In this document: in pieces, positions 32,627 to 64,000 of the stretch | How positions within the stretch are numbered: the stretch's first letter is position 1 | Layout of the letters: each line of letters starts with the position of its first letter | From: Zoroaster sp. YZ-2022 | Taxonomy: Eukaryota > Echinodermata > Asteroidea > Forcipulatida > Zoroasteridae | Assembly: GCA_029582265.1 (NCBI GenBank) | Contig: CM055828.1 | Span: forward strand, 8,407,902 to 8,471,901 | Length of the DNA: 64,000 nucleotides | Reading direction: 5' to 3' | Notes under the pieces: generated by a model | What the model was told of the DNA's origin: nothing | Databases searched by the model: none | Seen by the model: the letters and a program-made list of their open reading frames with translations, nothing else | Position numbers and translations under genes: made by a program

Positions 32627-33223
32627 TGTTTCATAAAGGATGCAAGATTTTAATACGTTTCCTCAGTTTTAATGATATAAGGTACCTGGATACCAAGCTG
32701 CAACTTGTGTGAAAAATCATGTGAAAACTCATTTGAAAATGTGACTGAAAATGTCTGTGAAAATTTGGGAACTACAGGTAATTCACGGGCATCGGACAGT
32801 AAGTAAGGGGAAAAAAAAGTCTCTGTTTTCTGGTGTCCACGTGCATCGCTTCAGCATTTTTTTGTTTTTTGTTTTTGGCCATGAAACGATGTCCAATTAC
32901 AGCCAAAATTGCTGGATCGATTGGAATTCTGCCGTGCTGTGATTCAAAGACCATACAAAGTGCCTTGATTAATTTACTCAAAAGTGTTCAGTATGTATTT
33001 AATTATTTATATGCTATTCCAAAAAAAATATTTAAACAAATCGGATATTGTGGAAAAAAAATCATAATTTGCAGCCCAAAATTCCAGTGGTTGAACTCTG
33101 CGACGTAACTGTTTTAGTTGTGACCCGTGGCGGCAGCAAACATTTCGCCTGTTTTTATGATGTAAATTTACGGCAGTAGCTGGAAGCAGCCATCTTAACA
33201 ACGGTCTGGCTGCCGTCGTGTTG

Positions 33224-33439
33224 TCAGTGGATTGTACATGTACATGCAGGTGTCCGGATCTTCAGCTTCACCATTTTCGCCTGGATTTTGTCCATTTCGG
33301 GCTCAAATTTATACGATTCAATGCCCCTTATTTCGCCAACTTTGGCATCAGTATAATCTCCATCAAATGACGATGATGAACAACACAATTGGTCAGTAGT
33401 ACTTTTGGAAACTTCTTCAAAAACACTTTCGGAAGTCAT
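33224..33439 (-). pseudogene. Exon-like fragment, resembles the N-terminal region of P2X7-like zinc-binding proteins
   Basis: The minus strand reads MTSESVFEEVSKSTTDQLCC, an Asp/Ser-rich stretch, GEIRGIESYKFEPEMD and KIQAKMVKLKIRTP. The Ile-Arg...Tyr-x-Phe-Glu-Pro motif recalls the region before the zinc-ribbon of P2X7-like nuclear proteins common in marine invertebrates. No following exon with the cysteine cluster was found on either side. It lies inside a repeat with terminal inverted repeats (32809-34440), so a captured gene fragment is possible. Confidence 0.25.
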
Positions 33440-33577
33440 AGTTGGTAATCGTTAAAACGTACCGCAGTAAACAGTTGTAGCGTTCGCCCTCCCGTAAATG
33501 TACGTCATCAAAATAGACTCTGTGATAGTGTCCCCAACGGCTGTTGTTTCGGGCCTGTCGTTCGCGGTAGTGGCGAT

Positions 33578-34083
33578 GTAATAATAATAATAATAATGTA
33601 TAGATTTATATAGCGCACGTATCCACCAACTAAGTGGCGCTCAAGGCGCATTATATTATTATCCCTGCTCATAAGGCTCATAAGGCTCATAAATCATTCC
33701 TGAAACCATCTCAGCTCCCTGGGAGTATACAGCTCAATTGCTGCCATTTCTAGCGCATAGAGAGCAAACCATCTCTGCCTTCACAGGTACCCATTTAACC
33801 CCTGGGTGGAGAGAAGCAATTATGGTTAAGTGTCTTGCTCAAGGACACAGGTGTCACGGCCGGGGCTCGAACCCACACTCTGCTGCTGGCAACACCAGAA
33901 CTTGAGTTCAGTGCGCTAGACCACTCGGCCACGACAATCCACTTTTCGTGCATTATACAACACACGGGACCTACGGCTTTACGTCCCATCCGAAGGACGA
34001 AGCAATTATGGTTAAGTACCTTGCTCAAGGATACAAGTGTCACGACCGGGGCTCGAACCCACACCCTGCTGCTGGCAACACCA
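33578..34083 (-). mobile_element. tRNA-derived dimeric SINE, copy 2, head truncated
   Basis: Matches copy 1 almost base for base until the distal tRNA head breaks off at CAACACC (34083). Lies inside the composite TIR element 32809-34440. Confidence 0.9.
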
Positions 34084-34793
34084 TTTTCATAGTACATTTT
34101 CATAGTTTTTTTGAAGGGTTAAAGAAAAATAATGAAAGTCTTATTTTTGGTTATTCCTACTTAATAGAATTACTTACTTTTTAAAATAGGGTTGAAAATA
34201 TTTACCATTTTGTATGGTCTTTAAATTACTTTTTCACATAGGGGTATGAACGTTTGCGCGATTTGTGAGGCCTCTCTCAGCCACCATACTTTGTGTATGG
34301 GAAATTTGGTCTGGTTCCAATAACCGCATATACATGTATCACGTATTTCACTGGTTGGCAAAACAAAAAAAACGAAAAAAAAAACATGTCACCTCACCGA
34401 ACTAGAAGCTGACCTGTGACCAGAAACCAGAGACCTTTTTTTTTTTTTTTTTTGGCCAAATGTGGTTGTGATTTAGAATAGAAATGAATCGCCCGTGACA
34501 AATGAGTGTCTGGACCAAAGAGTTGCAAAGGCAAAACAAAATATCAATTTCACATCTTCGTCAATACCTCAATGCATTATAGGGCTTCACACCACAGATG
34601 TAAATAATCCCTAGATGGATAACGGAGTCCCGTAGCTCCAGCGACATACAAATCTAGAATAAGTTGGAAATCCACACTTCGAATGTTTTAGTATATAAAG
34701 CTTTCTAATGATACCAGTCACAAGTGTATAGCTGATTGGGTGACAAAATTATGTTTTCGATATTAAGGGATGATCTTTGAGAGAATTTTTGAA

Positions 34794-35000
34794 ACCAGGG
34801 GACAATTTCTTACAGCTACTAAGCAGAGAAAAAAATTGCTTAACGGAAAAAGCTTGCTAAGCAGGTTTTGTTGGTTACCAGCCAAATTTTCATACAAAAT
34901 GCGTACACTTTGGCTGGTAGTCTGTTCAAAAAGGCTTAGCAAAAATATGGGGTAATCAAAATGTTCTGCTGAACCACTTGATGAATTGTGGCCCCTGGTA
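34794..35000. mobile_element. MITE with CCAGGGGACAATTTC TIR
   Basis: Left CCAGGGGACAATTTCTTA, right GATGAATTGTGGCCCCTGG. The interior has GCTTGCTAAGCAGGTTTTGT, TTGGTTACCAGCC and TTTGGCTGGTAG. A partial relative lies at 25305-25450. Confidence 0.78.
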
Positions 35001-35058
35001 TTGAAATAAACAGACTGGTTGTTAACATTTCATACACAAAGCAATACAAACTGTATAC

Positions 35059-35575
35059 TTAACGGGACTAATCATCATGATCAGAGCAGACTTTTGACAG
35101 GGCATGGAATCGGTGACAAAGTAATATTCTACTCAAAACAATTTCGGGAACACCGGATTTTTAACATCAAATAGGTTTGAAATGTTCCATGAAGTGGAAT
35201 TTTCATTTGCAACTTCCTCTCTCTTTCAGTAGTCATGTCATGAAATGTGTAATCACTACATGCATCCTTCATCATCTGTTTCATTGTGCAGTTGTTTCTC
35301 ATCAATTCTGTGAAACATTGTGTTTATCTGAAATAAATGATCTTGCTTTAACTGAGATTATTCCGGTGTTCCCTAAATTGTTTTGAGTAGTATACCTCGG
35401 CATGCGCTGGCCTAGATAATTTATGCATCAGCTACAATAATATGGTCTTATCTAGATCAGCGCGTGCTCATGGGTTAGTATTTTCAGTCAATGAATTCAT
35501 CTAAATCTAGGATACTGTTTCCATGCCCTGTCGAAAGTGTGCTCTGATTGTGATGCATCGATACTGTCCCTTTAA
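35059..35575. mobile_element. MITE, AGGGACAATATC group, copy 3, interrupted by another MITE
   Basis: TTAA at 35059-35062 and 35572-35575. Outer parts match copies 1 and 2 (GGGCATGGAATCGG left, GTTTCCATGCCCTG right); 35128-35395 is a different inserted element. Confidence 0.83.
35128..35395. mobile_element. MITE with CTACTCAAAACAATTT TIR, nested
   Basis: Left CTACTCAAAACAATTTCGGG, right CCCTAAATTGTTTTGAGTAG, with AACACCGGA and TCCGGTGTT just inside. Sits within the AGGGACA element. Confidence 0.85.
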
Positions 35576-35773
35576 TCCTTCACCTTCTGGAAGATGAATG
35601 CATGGAAACAGTACAAACTAAAAATGCCAAATCTCATAATCCACCAGGTCATGATTTTGTCATCTCTTTGTACGTGACATGGTGTGATTACTCAAAATTG
35701 AGTTATTCCTGATTTTGATAGAGTGGGTTGTATATAATATGTGATTATCTGAGACCATGGGTATTAAGCAGGC

Positions 35774-35863
35774 TTAACCCTAACTCCCTAGACAACAAAG
35801 GCAGTTGGAGGATTTTGAAGGATTTTTATTATTCAGTAACAATGCTTAGGGCGTTAGGGTTAA
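35774..35863 (+). mobile_element. 90-bp minimal CCCTAAC-type MITE
   Basis: TTAACCCTAACTCCCTAG at left, CTTAGGGCGTTAGGGTTAA at right, only about 50 bp between, including GGAGGATTTTGAAGGATTTT. The smallest member of the group seen here. Confidence 0.82.
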
Positions 35864-35999
35864 TGAAAGAACCTCATTCTCATGAAATGGAAATGAGCTG
35901 TCATGGTCGGCAAGGATTGGAGATCTCTTCTACCACACAGTAGTCTTGGCGCGGTATAGCCCATGTTGGACTTTCACCTTTGTGTACTATGGCGACGTC

Positions 36000-37099
36000 C
36001 AGGACTTATAAACGTATTTACTAATACAGAAAAAAAGGTTTTCATAAATTGCTTATTTTTTTACCTGTGTCTGAAACTCGGCATTAGAATCCCATGACCA
36101 AATACAACAAAATATCATTTTCACTACGTGTTTTTAATGAAGTAATCCCAAGATTTAATGTTAAAAAATTACTTTAGTTTTAATGGCTGTTTGTCGCTTG
36201 AGCTTAATGACAAAACACCCCAATATCAGAACCGGTGTGTCGGCGTACATATGAGCGTGACGAGCACACAAAACCTGCTGCGTGGAATTTCTTTATGCAA
36301 ACTGCACATACGCCGCCATTTTGTTGCTACACACGCATATGATAAATGGACTATGGAATGACACACAACCATCAAAACTTGAGATTTGTTTAACGTTAGA
36401 TCTGGATTTTCTTTCAATAAAATGACTTAGTAAAAATGATATTTTGAAATTCAAACCTAGTGTCTGGAAGTTTCAGCCTCCCCACACAGGTGAGATTTTT
36501 TTTCTTTCCGCGAATGACCTTCTGGTTATTGGACTCTGTTTCAGCATAGAGAAAGGATAGAGATTTCTCTGTGGTTTCAGTGTGTACAGTGATGGAGTCC
36601 ATATTTGGCCTAGTCCTGGTACAGTCGCCATTAGAGGTTCCTTGCGTAATTTTTTTTTAAACTGCTGTCTGTTTATGTGTTACGTACGCCTGTGATGTCA
36701 AGGCATGGCTCAATGCAGTCTATAGTTTTGGCCAATTTTGAATGCAGCATATTAAGAGGAAATTGTCTAGTTAATTAAACATTTTATCTATCACTGACCA
36801 TTTCAAAAATAACTTTTCGAGTATCACACATTTACTTGTATTGTACTTTTCTCTCAGAATGGATGTATATTTTCTGATAACACTGTTTTTGGTCTCTGTA
36901 ACTCACAAGATACTTTTTGTTAATATTAATAGGTTATTTCTTGAAAAGCAAATTGAAATAGTAATTTTTTTTACACTAACAATTTGTCTGTATTTGTGCA
37001 CTTTGTTGTTGACTATCCCGATCCCTACACCCAACACTGTGTTGTTCAAGTGTACCGTTTTCAAATGATGCAAAATTCTGTAATATTATATATTGTATT
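36000..37099. other. Gap between the two genes, unassigned
   Basis: AT-rich DNA with the weak open segment at 36414-36602. No MITE ends recognised. Confidence 0.45.
36414..36602 (-). other. Unassigned open segment
   Basis: The minus strand has a 62-codon open frame starting MDSITVHTETTEKSLSFLYA with mixed, coding-like composition and a possible donor (GTTTGA) after PDTR. No homologue is recognised and no partner exon was found. Listed only because the composition differs from the surrounding AT-rich repeats. Confidence 0.15.
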
Positions 37100-37302
37100 T
37101 TAAAGGGAAGGCACAACATTGGTTTTTTGGAAACGTACGTTCATTTCAACTCTAAGTTTTTAAGAAATAAATCATAAAACTAACCTGTGAAAGTTTCATC
37201 ACAGTAGCTGCTCAGGTTTTGGGGAAAAAGGTGAAAAACTGTTACACGTTTTTTTATATTTTTATGTTTATAAATTGATACCAATTGTACCTTCCCTTCA
37301 AG
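37100..37302. mobile_element. TTAA MITE, AGGGAAGG group, copy 1
   Basis: TTAAAGGGAAGGCACAACAT at left and ATTGTACCTTCCCTTCAA at right. Interior GTGAAAGTTTCATCACAG shared with 45534 onward. Confidence 0.75.
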
Positions 37303-37424
37303 AAATATTGAGTAAGTACACATGATGGTTAGACCAGTCATGATATTTTTTTTCTCAAAATATTGGTTCAATAATAAATAATATATATATTGTGTAGTTC
37401 ACCTTACGTCTCCCTCCAATACTT

Positions 37425-37545
37425 ATCATGGATCATCCCAGAATGATATTGGCTCAGTGACCAGGGGAAATAATGTAAAGCGCATTGGGACATTATGCGA
37501 AATGTGCTATATAAGAATGAAATATTATTATTGTTATTATTGAAA
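37425..37545 (+). mobile_element. SINE 3'-end fragment
   Basis: Carries CCAGAATGATATTGGCTCAG, AAAGCGCATTGGGACATTAT, GTGCTATATAAG and an ATT tail, like the 16607 subfamily. Confidence 0.6.
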
Positions 37546-37829
37546 TGAGAGCAAAAAAAACCAACGCATCCCCCCTCCCCCCAAAAAAAACCCCACCAAA
37601 ACACTCATCAGATTTTTGATATTAAAATGATGATCACCAATTCATTATGTGTCCAGATTTGATTTAGAATTAGGATCCCTAAGAAAAACGTAAGGGCCTG
37701 TAAAGATATGTGTCCCACCGATCCTAGTTACACCACTGCGTGGTCCTGGGAGTTTACTTACTGTGTCCATAGTCACAACCCTTGATGCCCTCTTCCTTTC
37801 TTGATTGACCCTGTCACGATTCCATAACA

Positions 37830-38081
37830 TATACTGAGACGCAATAGAAACTTACCACTTGTTTTGGAATAGCATAAAATTGTAATGGTTCAAAATAAGA
37901 CAACACAACAATTTGGATTAGAAATGTTGGCATTTTATTGAGGAAATGTCCACGTTTTGTCCACTGTACTCTATCCCATCTGTATCCACTTCACCGCGAG
38001 TGCACATATTACATTTGTGCATTGTGATTACTGATAATTTAAGGTCGAAAAAGTGGTAAGTTTCTATTGCGTCTCAGTATA
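37830..38081. mobile_element. MITE with a perfect 30-bp TIR and TA flanks
   Basis: 37831-37860 (ATACTGAGACGCAATAGAAA and ten more bases) is the exact reverse complement of 38051-38080. TA flanks both sides. Size about 250 bp; TA target fits a Tc1/mariner-type element, but the interior holds no transposase. Confidence 0.92.
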
Positions 38082-38444
38082 TTTTAACTCTGACTTGAAG
38101 TAATTTAAAAAAAAAAATCTATATGCGGGTCTCAATTTTATGTTCCTGCTATTGAAAAAAATAGGCAAAGGAACACAATCTACATCACTTGATAATGAAT
38201 TGACGCTTGTAATAAATACATTTATGGAGTGCCTTTTCTAAAGCACTGGAAACTTTATTTGATCACAAATTTTGTAATGTTTTGTAATGTCTATCCAATA
38301 CTTATGCTAGTCATCGATGTAAGAAGCGAGGCTGGTGGAATGTAGCAAAGTTGCCCAAAAGAGAATGACAAATTTTGCCTAATTTGTGTTGATGAACCAC
38401 CTACATTTCTCTGTTCATACTGCTGTCCCGCTTTATGCAAACCT

Positions 38445-38690
38445 GTGATTTCTCAGGATTTTTGAAAAACCTTCCTTTGCCTCAAAATGTTCTTAAAAGA
38501 AGAGAAGTAGCCACCAAGGAAATAAAGAAGTAGCTTGTGTTGTGTCCAAACCTCTAGTTTCTTGTTTGTGGAGAGTAGGTAAATCTTCTAATATTAATCG
38601 TTCAGGGGGCTGTCCTCTAGACCAAAGGGAGAACCCAGGCTTGCTACCCATTTTTCAGGATTTTTTTACTTTTGTTAAATCACACCACTG
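38445..38690 (+). repeat. Dispersed repeat, inverted partner of 43799-44050
   Basis: AGTAGCCACCAAGGAAA, TGTGTCCAAACCTCTAGTTT, CTTGTTTGTGGAGAG and TTTTGTTAAATCACACCACT recur in reverse at 43799-44050. It lies in the gap between the two genes. Confidence 0.8.
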
Positions 38691-40067
38691 AAAAAGGCTT
38701 TAATTTCTTCAAAATACTGCCTCGTAGGATGAATTAGTGTGATAATGAATGAATTATATTTCCTAAAATTGTGAATCAACCCATGATCGTTAAGTGGTTC
38801 AGAGTAGCCCCTGATCTATCTCCTGCCTATTTTTAAAGACATGTTTTACTTAGTGCACAATTGTTAACTATTAATTCACCAATCCAGATTTTGCCATATT
38901 CTCCGCCCACCCTTAGCAATGCTGGACAATAATATTAAGCAAGGTGTACATATATCATGTGTTGGCCTTGCTGTATATGACCTGTCACCACAAAATGAGC
39001 TGAAAGTCGGAAATTTAAACAATTGAATTATTGGTATTTCTGGATTCAGTAGAACTAGAAGAGCTTTCCAATAATATATAACACTTAGGGTTACAGCGAT
39101 CCCCCAGAGGGGGATTTGCGGTTTTGTATCCGTCTTTGTTTCAAGTTGTTTGTCAGAACACGATAAAAGCTACCAACGAAATTGGCCTGAAATTGAGGTT
39201 TTTAATTGTCTGATTGTACTGAAAATTTGGATTTCGATATAAGGAGATTTACAAATTGCAAATATAATAACCAAAAAAAAAATAGACCTCCCTCAGATTT
39301 TCACTTTTCCCGCTGTACTGTGAAATGGTATAGTGCGAATTTACGCTCATTTCGTTGCAACAGGTCACTGGCCCGCTAAAAGTCCTTGTGCAATTTGTGG
39401 ATCACAGTGATGATGAAGTTGTTACTCTGAATGTATTCAAGACAAGATCTGCATACAACTAATTTAATTCTACCCCTTTTCAGCACCTGGGAATAGGTAA
39501 CAAGATAGATGTTGCTCTATAAATGCATTATTATTATTGATGTGAAAGTGTTGCACAAGGTCTATATGTAAGTGAACAAAATATGCTACCAACCTCACTG
39601 ATTTATAATTATGGTAAATTTTGTAATTTCTCCATGGGTTCATCAAGGTTTTTCCTACAATGTGGCCTCTTCCCCTTACTTAAAACCTATATAATACATT
39701 GTAGCCCTCTATCAGTGAAAATGCCCCTACTCTGATAGTCTCCCTAGTTTCTGAGGCAAAAGCTTTTCTTAACATCAAGATTTGACAAATAATACCCGAC
39801 AGAAACAGTGTTTTTGTCTTACACATATAATATGCTTTTATTCACAATATTTGTATACATTTAGATACAAGCATAAATTACATTATCGACTCACTGATCA
39901 GTAATATCTTCATTGTACCAATTCTGCAAGCATAAGTGATAAATATTTGACTTTGTACTTTGAGCTCATTAGGGCAAGGATTATAAATATTACAATAAAT
40001 TTTGGATTATTTCTATAGGGAAGGTATATCATTAGTAATATCAGATGATAATCTTACAAGTATCAAG
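38691..40067. other. Gap between the two genes, unassigned
   Basis: AT-rich DNA. A short SINE-tail-like remnant (GTTGCTCTATAAATGCATTA then TTATT) lies near 39512. A fragment CAATAATATATAACACTTAG at 39071 resembles AACAGTATATAACACTTTTT at 48628. Confidence 0.45.
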
Positions 40068-40440
40068 AGAAATCTATTACCTACATGAAGTGTGCCAGTC
40101 GAGTACTAGTCCACAGCATCGTACTCCCAGGAACAATGCATTTGGCCCATTCATGACGTATTATTTCACAGACTGACACAGTCTAAACAAGAAGCAGTGC
40201 AGTCCGGGAGACTAAACTGGCGTGTGAGAGAACAGCTACACCTGTCTAGTTTAAGACTGCGTGTAGTTCTAGGAACTAGCTTCGTGCATTAAGCGCCTAA
40301 TCCCATGATACCTTACAGTAGGGTTAACAAAACCCGTAACCAAGCTCGTTGTGCATGCGCGCATTTGGAGTACAATGCCGTGGTATGGATTACAGTAGGC
40401 TGACACACTTCATGTAGGTAATAGACTTCTGGTATCATTT
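40068..40440. mobile_element. MITE with AGTCTATTACCTACATGAAG TIR, copy 1
   Basis: Left AGAAATCTATTACCTACATG then AAGTGTG; right CACACTTCATGTAGGTAATA then GACTTCT. Interior GGAACAATGCATTTGGCCCA and GCGCCTAATCCCATGATACC. It lies in the gap between the two genes' 3' ends. Confidence 0.88.
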
Positions 40441-41624
40441 ATCCCTCGCAAATGCTTTCATCTTTGACAAGAAAGGAATTTTGTTGTATTCAAAAGATTG
40501 CCATTTGGCAACAACAAAAATATATGAGAATCATTTTTTTAATGAAAGTTTCAGAGTTTCATTAGTTTATGATATATTTATAATACCAGTGTTGTACTTT
40601 CCTTTTAAAACCATTCCATAGGGATATATGAAATCCAGACTGCCCGCTTTTTTTTAGTAATTCTAATAACTGTTGACAGATGAAATTGATGTTTTAAGAG
40701 AAATTTTTTTTTTTACAAATAATAGAAGATATGGATACCTTTAGTGCTAGAATAGATCACAGCACTCGGTAATCATCATAAGCCCAATTATCATGTGGTC
40801 CACTTCTAAAAAGATTGTCAGTGATATTGCTTCCGTTGCTGGTAAATGCCAGATTTCGAGCTAACTTGATAAAATGAGCAACTTTAGCCTCACAGGTTTG
40901 CTGGCTTTTGCAGCCCAAAATTGTACAATCAGTTTGTCTTTCTGTGAAGTTAGGTTTGACGTACTATGGACATTGTACAAACAGTATACACTCATAGGCA
41001 CTGCAGTGTACTGTCCTTGACTTGACTTGTCCATTGTAAAGTGACTACCAACAAGTTGGATGTTTTTCCGTTGGAGCTTGTCATGTTTTGATCATAGTTG
41101 TGTATGATATAATTCATATCATCACTTTTCTTCCTGTGCATTAAAATACCAACCACTGATACTCAAAATTTGACAAAATGTCAGTCTCGGATCAAGGCAT
41201 CAGTGACAGTTCGTTTGCACCGCCTGGTTGCAATCAACTGATGTTGCATTTCGTTCAGAATGCTGAATCTAACGTCTTGAAAACCTTGCAATCCATTTCT
41301 TAAACTTTTGCTTTGTTTTTTTTCTTCGCTTTTCCAAGGAAAGCAACCAAGGAATCGAGTCTTCATGCATGTTGCGTTTATACACATGCCAGTGTAATGT
41401 ATGAACCTCAAGAGAGTATTACAAGCATTGCATGTGCGACATGTATGAGTGTTACAGACAAAAATTTTCATTCTGTCATACACATCTGAAGGGCCCATCT
41501 TACAAGATGAATATCATGAAATTAAAGGATTTACCATGTTTCCATGCAGGCAGCTTAGCCAATATATAATGTTACTACTAAAAAGTTCATGATGACATCA
41601 CTGCCCAATCACTGTCAGTCAAAA

Positions 41625-63977
<22,353 letters not shown>

Positions 63978-64000
63978 CTAGGGAAGTAGAACAGAGAAAG

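Larger units (their letters stand above)
32809..34442. mobile_element. TIR element of the same group, copy 2, enlarged by insertions
   Basis: Left AAAAAAGTCTCTGTTTTCTG, right CCAGAAACCAGAGACCTTTT. Between the two matching outer parts lie about 550 bp of unrelated DNA with an exon-like ORF and a dimeric SINE. Confidence 0.78.

Noticed and set aside
35774..35863. Interstitial telomere repeat
   Set aside because: CCCTAAC occurs only once per end, in inverted orientation with TTAA flanks, as a transposon terminus.

Overview
The window is animal nuclear DNA, AT-rich, with GT-AG introns and a very heavy load of small transposons. It holds two genes that converge tail to tail. The plus-strand gene (8995-32626, ten coding exons) is a complete DNAJB11/ERdj3 orthologue, an Hsp40 co-chaperone of the ER lumen. 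The minus-strand gene (63977 down to 41625, sixteen coding exons, N-terminus beyond the right edge) is the Rab3 GTPase-activating protein catalytic subunit, RAB3GAP1. Both were assembled here exon by exon from splice sites, reading phase and remembered vertebrate family sequences. All phases join without a frameshift. The proteins are close to vertebrate versions, while the repeats (tRNA-derived SINEs with ATT tails, a CR1/L2-like LINE end, many TTAA-flanked MITEs) look like a marine invertebrate. An invertebrate deuterostome, perhaps an echinoderm, is my best guess, held weakly.

Layout. 1-8994 is upstream intergenic DNA with MITE copies, a dimeric SINE, an ACGT-rich repeat element and one doubtful minus-strand signal-peptide exon (1249-1327). 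8995-32626 is DNAJB11; its introns, especially intron 1 (8.5 kb) and intron 2 (6.3 kb), are packed with nested inverted-repeat elements, SINEs and tandem arrays. 32627-41624 is the 9 kb gap between the gene ends, with a composite TIR element carrying an exon-like fragment, a MITE inserted in a MITE, and a MITE with a perfect 30-bp TIR. 41625-63977 is RAB3GAP1; its introns hold an (AG)86 tract, a ~450-bp foldback, four CRE palindromes at exact 74-bp spacing, and a 2.7-kb 39-bp minisatellite.

The two genes have separate jobs: DNAJB11 delivers ER clients to BiP, and RAB3GAP1 with RAB3GAP2 acts on Rab3 and Rab18. Nothing here suggests more than chance adjacency. The most unusual content is the transposon community. 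At least six MITE groups are bounded by TTAA or a TTAA-like tetramer. Three or four of them share the same TIR start (CCCTCCTA) but carry quite different internal repeated motifs. Several tandem arrays appear to have grown inside MITEs. The SINEs share a 3' tail with the local LINE. I saw no rRNA, functional tRNA, CRISPR or prokaryotic feature.
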